Shown here: in pieces, positions 56,709-64,000 of the stretch
How the letters are laid out: each line of letters opens with the position of its first letter
How positions within the stretch are numbered: the first letter of the stretch is position 1
Origin: Orobanche coerulescens
Taxonomy: Eukaryota > Streptophyta > Magnoliopsida > Lamiales > Orobanchaceae
Direction: 5' to 3'
NCBI GenBank assembly: GCA_033398695.1
Contig: JAWKAU010000245.1
Coordinates: 62,001 to 126,000, forward strand
Length of the DNA stretch: 64,000 nt
Translations under genes and position numbers: made by a program
Notes under the pieces: model-generated
Told to the model about the DNA's origin: nothing
The model's input: only the letters and a program-made list of their open reading frames with translations
The model's database searches: none

Positions 56709-58408
56709 TCTACAAAATTCAATATGCAAAATATTTAGTCACATTATTTTATTTCTCGAAAAATACTCCCACTAAAACAAAGTACCCTCAATTTACAACA
56801 TTTGTAATTTTAGTGGGCTAAGATCCCATTTCGCACAATTCTAAACTCAGCTTTGGCATGACGCCTAGAATTGAACTACTTTAGGTGGATAACTCTTTAT
56901 CGATTACATCATATGTAACTCTTAGATTATATCATGGGATTTGGCATCGTATGCCCAAGCATGTTATAATCCCATCTTATGCCTTAAGGTTCAAAACTAT
57001 TTTGATTTCCAAATTCATTAAACGTATAGGTATCACCATTACCTATCCTACCTTACTAAGATAATCCGAGTGCCTAGCTTTGGCATGACCCACTCATGAT
57101 GATCGAAGTCTTGATAGGTGTTTTTCAAATGAATGGCATTAAAATTTTAACGAGGGATTTTTATCCTATGTTAATGTCTATGTTTGCTAACATACATCTA
57201 AACATACATAGCATCACATACATGCATAAATTTAAACATACATCGCATCACATGACAATAAAGCATAGGACCGTGTATAGCATGACCATAATCCTAACGT
57301 GATTTTCATGAGCCAACATGAAAATCACAAAGGTCATCTAAAGGGTTAAATATGGTCTTCATTGATCTTCCAACTCCTTGGAACGTCATACGCGATCAAT
57401 TTGCTCCTCGAGTCCATCTATCTCGTCCTTCTTGTCTTCATTACATTAATGAAATTTAATACTACACTAATAAATTAAATTACAAGAAGTACAAACGACA
57501 CGCATGCCGTAAAATAATAAACAATTTAAATAGACGACTCGCAGCCGTAAAACCAATTATAATTAAACGACACGCAGCCGTAAAACCAACCCATAAGAAA
57601 TTAAATTATCCAATCACATTGGTCAATTTATGGTCATGCCATACACCACACACATACCATAAATAATTATCAAATAATTAATAAAGCATGTAATATACTA
57701 AATAATCAATTTATCTGACAATCAGACAATAATTAAAATTTGAGTCATCACATGATCAAATCGACTCGCCGAGATGGCTGCCAGCGAGATCTGGGCACGG
57801 GTTTGCCCGGGTTCGAAACCCGGCGGTTGCAGTTGCAACATTTTGCAACTATTATTTCCAAATTTACTTTTATAACAAAAGGACTTATAAAAAGAACTAC
57901 TGAAAAATTACCAAAACAAGATCCAGCCGTGATGGTAAGTGGTGCTGAAGGGTAGCCGAATGGCGCGGGATCGAATCCCAGTTTTTGCGGAAGTATTTTT
58001 GAAATATTTAAAACAGATTTATTTGCCTTTAATAAAACCTCCCGTGTATTATTTCCAAAACAAACTCGCAGCGCACATGGTAAGTCGCTAGGCCGCTGCC
58101 CTGGACCTCCAGGGTTCGAACCCCTGGTGATGCAAAATCATTTTTGCTAATTAATACAACCCGCGGGTCCAGGCCCGACCCGACCCGACCGGACCCGACC
58201 GCCCGACACTGCATCGTTTGTAACAGCTTCGACAGCTTTTGCTAAAAACACCCGTAAAATTATTTTTGACGATCCGAATTAATCAAATTAAACCAGAAAA
58301 AATATTTTATAAAATCTATATTTTATAAACATAATCAGGAACATAATTTACACATAAATATGTTCTACATAAACAATTAAATTACATGCAAGTTGGCTCC
58401 GATACCAC
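56709..58408 (-). other. Copia body 2 leader with tRNA-like segments and primer site
   Basis: 1.7 kb non-coding leader. Primer site on the minus strand GTGGTATCGGAGCC at 58395-58408. Three plus-strand T-arm-like hairpins: CCGGG-TTCGAAA-CCCGG (57807-57823), GGGATCGAATCCC (57967-57979), CAGGG-TTCGAAC-CCCTG (58110-58126). Confidence 0.8.
57769..58135 (+). repeat. Three tRNA-like modules in copia leader (antisense)
   Basis: Each module has a 5' part with 'gatggctgccagcgagat', 'gggtagccgaatggcgcggg' or 'ggtaagtcgctaggccgctg', then a T-arm with a B-box-like GGTTCGAA core. None folds into a complete tRNA by eye, lacking an acceptor stem. They may be relics of tRNA-derived SINE heads. Body 1 has the same three (about 50688-51030). 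Confidence 0.5.
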
Positions 58409-59893
58409 TGTTGGGATTTCAATGTATCGAATACAAAATAATCGGAGTAAAAACGCAGCGGAACAATAAAAGTGAAAACCCAATTTAGGATCTCATGCAG
58501 TAATTTAATTGTTTAATTAAAGAGTTAATCGAATTACCTTAATCCGTTTGAACAATTCTAGATCCGGACTAGAAGCAGATGAATATCTCCTTCCTCTTCT
58601 GGTGATCCACACACGAACAATTCCACAAGCCGGATTGCTAGATCCTTACGAATAATATTGATAAATAGTACAACACAAATTCCTTACTAAAAGGATTGTA
58701 CTATTGATCAAGATCAACTAAGGGAAGAGGAACGACCGACTCCGTTCTCCTACAATAAAATGTAGATGGCCGATTTTTCTTCTTCTTGAAGGGCCGATTT
58801 TTAGGTCTTATTTTCTGGTTACAACTCCTTGTCCAAGACCTTATATTTATACTAAGTAAACCCTAGATTCAATAATCTAGTATTTGCTTAGTTGCCCCTC
58901 AACTTATTAAATAATACAATATATATAATATCCAATATTATATATATTACTTATTATTTAATCTCCTTATAAATATAATATCCAATATTATATTTATTAT
59001 TCCCGATTGATATTTATTCCTACTTGTCTATAATTGTCGTATGTGCGACTAAAAGGCTTATATTATGTTGGCAATTATTTAATACCTTATTAAATAATAA
59101 ATCATAAGCGCCTCTAGCAAGACATTATGATTACCCAAATAATATAAGTTAATAGTCCATTAAACCTTTTAACGTGTCAAATCCCTTTGTCACACGATAT
59201 CATATTTGAACTAAGTCATGGAGTCTGTCATACTTATTTATGTTCAAATGCTTTCGATCTTAAGTAGATCGATTGAATCAAATGACTCTTCATTTGAGCA
59301 TGGCCATGCATTTCCTTCAGTCCTACTTATCGAGGGGCCCAGCAGATATCTCTCTCACTTAAGAGAGGGACAAATCCACATCTTGATTATTCATTGCCCT
59401 CTACATGACTCCCACTAATCCCGATCGCTAACCTTTATGATCACCATGTTTCAGATGACGTTGGATTACGTCAAGGCATAGCAGTTATCATGTTGGACTC
59501 TATGATAATCTCAGGTTCAAGGATTTATTGACATACTGTATTGAGATTCACTTATGACATTTCCATGCAGTGATCTCAATGCGGGTCGGTCCAGTATTAG
59601 TTCTCCAACCAATACCCATAAGATTGATCCGTACCATACGCATAATCATCCGATGATTATCAATCAAACTTATACTAGTATATTAATCACTTGAGTCTCT
59701 ACTCAACGCGATTTTACCAGGGACATTTGAATAATCTTATTATTCGTGAATAACTATTATTCGATTATTATAATATTAAAACATGCACACATTATAATAA
59801 TCAACGAGAAATAAATGATATCAAATAACTTTATTTAAATGTGACAATTACAAATCTAGGCACATCGAATGTCCTAGGGCACTATTCCCAACA
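58409..59893 (-). repeat. Copia LTR 3 (5' terminal)
   Basis: 1,485 bp, TGTTGGG to CCCAACA, next to the CATGT duplication on its outer side and a primer site on its inner side. Confidence 0.92.
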
Positions 59894-61721
59894 CATGTGC
59901 CACCGTAGATTATCTCAGGCTCCCACGGTTGGATCAATCACTTGTTGCATCCTGGCCACATGATCACATGCCATGTGCCACCGTAGACCTTCAACCATAT
60001 CCACACATTCACACAAATAACATATCACATCAAGGATATTCAAACAATTCGCCCAGAGGCATCAAACACTTAGCAAAACACCACGTCAATCCACAACGCA
60101 CCGAAATGACATAATATACGTCCACACACAATACTAAGTGCAACATGAACACCAAGCATATACATAGAATTCACATAGTTATTCTCGAACCACACCAATC
60201 ACAAAACACACACGGTTTTGAAAGAGGCCTTTAACGAGGCTAACCAAATCTTTTGAAAACTCATTTCAAACAAACAAACAAACCAAGACGATCACCAATC
60301 ATCATATCCGCGAAACAAGAAAAGTATGGACAAGGTACTTGCCTCAAAATCGGTACGCAAGTATTCCGACGAACACGGCTCAACCGGAAAGCTTCGAAAC
60401 GCCCAATGCTATCGAAACGGAAGACGACGACGAACGAAAGGGTTCAACACGGTTTCTTCGCAATAAACACGACCCTAACATCATACAATCAATAAATCAT
60501 CGACCATACGAGGAAGAATAATCGTAGAACGCCCGAAAACCCCTCTAAGACATTTTACCGGACACCTTCAAGGCGTCGGTCAAGAACTCAACTCAAACAA
60601 CGAATCGATACGATCCAACCATGGAATAACAAGGGAAATGATATAATACATCTAAATAATCATCAATCCATCATAATCCTAAGTTAAATCGGATTAAACG
60701 GACGAAATCAACCAAAATACCCAAATTCCCCAAAACTAGATTTCAAGAAATCTAACCTTGATTCGGTAGATCGGAGGAGGTTACCGGATGATTGGTTGAT
60801 GCTATAAACTCAAGAACTTCATGGATTGGATGTATGACAACATGCCTCCATGATCCATAAGTCTCCAACCGGAAGAGGAGGAAGGAAGTGGGAAAACGAG
60901 AGGAAAATGAAGTCCTTCCCCAAATCCCGTGTAATATAGAGAAACACAGCAGAACCTATCGGCCAGCCTATCGGCCGATAGGCCCAACCGATACCCTATA
61001 CAATGCCGGCGAGATCCTATCGACCCCCTATCGGCCGAAAGGCTCCCGGAAGTGATCGCCAAAATCGAAACGACCATAACTCTCTCGTCCGACTCATTGA
61101 CTCACCGTTTGAACCATTGGAAAGCTAACTCGATGTTCTATAATATTGCAAAGATTTATAATTTTGGAGTCACCAAAAATTAATGGTGATCTAACAAAGT
61201 CGAACTCATACTTAGAAAAGTCGTTTAGTAATCCGAATTCAACAAAACGACACCGAAACCCGAGCACGAATACGAACCAAGATACGGTTACGAAGTACTC
61301 ACAAAGACGAATCTAAGAGCTAGTAGAACACACGATTCCGACCACCCGAAGGCTCGAAATTCGACAACGGAAGGTAATTACCCCAAACTTTGGGAAATTA
61401 CGAAAATGGCCCAACTGCCCGAAAATCACCATACGACAACGAATAATCAAACCGAAGCTCACAACACGTATAACAACGTTAAATGAACTTACGAAAAACC
61501 CCAAACGACAATTTCAAACGAGATTCGCAAGAACCGAACTCAAGCGCGGAAAAGTCGCTAAAAAGCACGGAACTCAACAAAGCAGCACCGAAACGAACTC
61601 GGATGACAAAAGTGCAGAATTAAATATTCTCCGAATGACGAAACGGTCATGAGAGAGTCGTCAAAACAGACTCCGACCAAAAAAAGAAATTTACCGAAAA
61701 TCGAAAATTGCGGATATTACA
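59894..61721 (-). repeat. 5' LTR of minus-strand gypsy element, part 2
   Basis: Resumes with CATGTGCCACCGTAG in the 78-bp tandem repeat and runs to GCGGATATTACA. It holds the CCTATCGGCCGATAGG cluster (60955-61042). It differs from the partner LTR mainly at CAG/CTG/CCG words. Confidence 0.92.
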
Positions 61722-61726
61722 ATCTT

Positions 61727-62683
61727 ACCGTCAGGAAATACGATACTCACTAATAGAATGATTGACGAGAGTATTGAGATAGGAGGAAGAGAGTTTGATG
61801 CTAGTCTGTATTTGATTAACTCGATGGATTTTGACGTGATCCTTGGTATGGACTGGCTCGATAGACATGATGCCGATATAAAATGCCGCGAGAAGAAGGT
61901 GACATTGAGGTGTTCCGAAGACAAGTCGATCACCTTTTATGGTATTAAGAGTAGGGCAGTACCAAGAGTAATCACAGCCACGAAGGCACTGAGAAATCTA
62001 AGGAAGGAGGAATGCCAGTATTACTTGGTGAGTTTCATCGACACTCGTACTAATGAGGTGTCCCCTACAGATGTACCTATAGTACGGGAGTTTTGGGATG
62101 TGTTTCGAGAAGACTTTCCGGGAGTCCCACCCGACCGCCAAGTGGAATTTAGTATTGATTTGGTCCCTGTGACAGTCCCGACATCCAAAGCGCCATATAG
62201 AATGACTCCGAAGGAACTTCAAGAATTGAAAGTCCAAAGTCAAGAGCTGCTGGAGCTCGGATTTATTCATCCTGGTGTGTCACCATGGGGTGAACCAGTG
62301 CTGTTTGTAAGGAAGAAGGATGAGTCACTTCCGATGTGTATTGATTACAGGGAGCTGAATCGGATCACGGTAAAGAACAAGTACCCATTGCCGAGAATTG
62401 AGGATCTATTCGATCAACTGAGGGGAGCCAGAACCTTTTCGAAGATCTATTTGAGGTCGGGGTACCATCAACTGAAGATTAGGAAGTGTGACATTTCCCA
62501 AGATGGCTTTCAGGACCCGTTACGGGCATTTTAAATTTGTAGTGATGCCACTTGGTCTGAGTAATGCACCTGCATTCTTTATGGATTTGATGAACAGGGT
62601 GTTCCAACCCTACTTGGATAAGTTCGTGATCGTCTTCATAGATGACATCTTGGTGTATTATAAGGACAAGGAACAATACCAAC
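61727..62683 (+). pseudogene. Oldest gypsy element, piece 3: protease end and reverse transcriptase
   Basis: In frame with piece 2. Reads [21 protein letters not shown] and the protease end [16 protein letters not shown], then [35 protein letters not shown] (motif A Asp replaced by Tyr, about 62445), then a frameshift near 62488, [20 protein letters not shown] and the catalytic box [14 protein letters not shown] (about 62629-62670). It is cut at 62684 by another LTR. The loss of a catalytic Asp and the frameshift show the copy was long dead. Confidence 0.92.
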
Positions 62684-64000
62684 TGTAATACCCGAGATTT
62701 TTATTCTGATTAATTTGAAGTATTTTATTTTAGACCGGAAATTTCTCGGTTTTCGAGCGTTGGTATTATTTTTTCTCGACAATCGATTTTGTGTTTATGG
62801 CCATATGTGGTGAATTGTTGTATATTATTTTTGTTTTGGATCGATGTTGTTGTCCGCGAGCGTTTCGTCGTGTTCGTTCCGTGCATTTTTGGGAATCGAG
62901 TCGCCAGCACCGCAGTGGCGCCGCCGGACGGTTATGGAGAAACTGCATCGCTGGCCGGGCGGCCGGACGGTTGCGGCAGGGGCCGGCATAGCGTACGCTA
63001 CTGCCGGGAGACTGCGCGCGCTAACCGGCAGGAGTAGCGCACGCTATGCGGCAGCCAGCGCGCGCTACCTGGGCCGGGCAGTGGGGCTCCTGAGGTTCTG
63101 GACTCCGGAGGGCTGGCGGGTAGCGCACGCTACGGCCGGTCGCTGCGCGCGCTAACCGGCAGGCGTAGCGCACGCTACTCGGCAGCCAGCGCGCGCTACC
63201 TCGGCGAGGGGATCAGTCCAGGAGCCTCTGGACTGGACCAAGGCCGGCCCGCTAGCGCACGCTGCCGGCACGCTAGCGCACGCTAGGGCGGTCTGCCTAT
63301 ATATTTGACTGAGCAGCCCTATTTCAACCCATTTTTCATTTCCCATCTTTCGTTTCCGCGGCCAGGGATTTTGAGAGCGAGGATACATGTTGTTGAACAA
63401 CAAATCCATGAAGTTCCTGATTTCATATCATTGATTGATTATTCCATAACATCCTCCAATCGATCGAATCAAGGTTAGTTTTTCCTAAAATCTAAACTTT
63501 GGAAAATTTGGGGATCTTGATAGATTTCGTCCGTTCGAGACATATGAACTTAGATTACTGATGGATAATTGTAGATTAAGTTGTATTCTATCAATTTCAT
63601 CATGTTTCCACGGTTTTATCATTACCGATTCGTCGTTTATATGAGTTCCAAGTTAACGCCTTCAAGGTGTCTGTGGAAATGCCGCAGAGGGATACTTGGT
63701 CGTTTTACGATGTTTTTCCTCGTGTGATTGATTATTTATTTGATGATAGGATATTAGGGACGAATTCCCTACGAAAATCTGGTGTTGAGCCCTTCCGATC
63801 GTTGTTTTCATTGGAGTTCCGGATTTTTCCAATCGACCGTATTTTCGGAGTATTCGCGAGAGATTACCAAGGCAAGTACCTTGATATTTGAATTATAACT
63901 ACGTGAAATCATTGTTGTCGAAGTGTGTAAATTATTTTACGAATATACGTATACATATATATATTTATATGTTAAATATATGTATGTATATATATATATA
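62684..64000 (+). repeat. Gypsy LTR 'H', 5' part, running off the window
   Basis: Starts TGTAATACCCGAG inside the RT of the oldest element. It has a palindrome array (62989-63285), TATATAT (63299-63305), donor-like 'aatcaaggttag' (about 63467) and 'caaggcaagtaccttg' (about 63867), the same order as the other gypsy LTRs. At least 1,317 bp; its end and body are outside. A TA-rich run ends the window (63940-64000). Confidence 0.85.
62989..63285. repeat. Array of ~10 TAGCGCRCGCTA units in LTR H
   Basis: About ten units. A four-unit block is itself duplicated with about 130-bp spacing (62989-63068 and 63120-63199, both containing 'ctgcgcgcgctaaccggcag' and 'cggcagccagcgcgcgct'). The block is GC-rich compared with its surroundings and is followed by 'tccaggagcctctggactgga' type inverted words. 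Confidence 0.85.

Larger units (their letters stand above)
44308..59893 (-). mobile_element. Ty1/copia element with three LTRs and two bodies, TSD CATGT
   Basis: LTRs at 44308-45721, 51300-52784 and 58409-59893; bodies at 45722-51299 and 52785-58408, all in the same (minus) orientation. Outer ends are TGTTGGGATTTC and ATTCCCAACA, with perfect CATGT duplications (44303-44307, 59894-59898). The middle LTR has no flanking duplication, as expected for unequal recombination between LTRs. Both bodies carry gag, protease, integrase, RT and RNase H in copia order. Confidence 0.93.
37935..61721 (-). mobile_element. Gag-only Ty3/gypsy element on minus strand, TSD ATCTT, carrying a copia insertion
   Basis: 3' LTR 37935-40687, interior 40688-43398, 5' LTR 43399-44307 continued at 59894-61721. 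Perfect 5-bp duplications ATCTT at 37930-37934 and 61722-61726. The interior has a polypurine tract, gag pieces and a primer site but no pol. Without the copia insertion the element is about 8.2 kb. It interrupts the protease of the oldest gypsy element. Confidence 0.92.

Noticed and set aside
58078..58135. Functional tRNA gene
   Set aside because: There is a good T-arm but no complete acceptor, D and anticodon arms; it is kept only as a tRNA-like module.

Overview
This is nuclear DNA from a flowering plant, probably a eudicot. The evidence is AT-rich sequence packed with plant-type LTR retrotransposons (Ty3/gypsy and Ty1/copia, primed by initiator Met-tRNA), a CACTA (En/Spm) transposon, a Mutator-like foldback element and a Stowaway-like MITE, plus one small intron-containing cluster of cysteine-rich secreted peptide genes. 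I see no complete, undamaged host gene. The species cannot be named from the sequence.

Layout. 1-2348: unassigned AT-rich DNA with a field of short TTGCAA-type repeats that looks like a CACTA subterminal region. 2349-5934 plus 13900-14374 is one copy of a 4 kb segmental duplication; the second copy is 20719-24719. Each copy holds a minus-strand, two-exon gene for a double-domain six-cysteine (knottin-like) secreted peptide, with tandem extra copies of its signal-peptide exon; both are decayed. Copy 1 is split by a damaged gypsy element (5935-13899) with two LTR-gag starts and a broken gag-pol. 14375-19591 is CACTA material: the 3' part of a TNPD-type transposase, then subterminal repeats, a TNP1/Ptta-type gene and an intact 3' terminus. 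20183-20452 is a Stowaway-like MITE. 24628-28570 is a foldback/Mutator-like element with 9-bp target duplications, split by a 2.9 kb solo gypsy LTR.

From 29863 to the window end is a nested stack. The oldest layer is a plus-strand gypsy element (gag zinc knuckle, protease, RT) cut into three pieces (29863-29971, 37756-37934, 61727-62683). Gap 1 is a gag-only gypsy element (29972-37755, target duplication TACTC). Gap 2 is a minus-strand gag-only gypsy element (37935-61721, target duplication ATCTT). The 5' LTR of that second element was itself hit by a minus-strand copia element (44308-59893, target duplication CATGT), which now has the unusual form LTR-body-LTR-body-LTR. A further gypsy LTR (62684 to the window end) breaks the oldest element's RT.

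Most striking signals: arrays of a 12-bp near-palindrome (TAGCGCACGCTA) just upstream of the TATA box in several gypsy LTRs, with a different palindrome (CTATCGGCCGATAG) in the same place in another LTR group; TATA boxes sitting in the loop of 8-bp inverted repeats whose arms differ between LTR subfamilies yet stay complementary; tRNA-like T-arms in the copia leader; and a systematic CTG/CAG-associated difference between near-identical copies that looks like base-calling error at methylated CHG sites and warns against over-reading frameshifts here.
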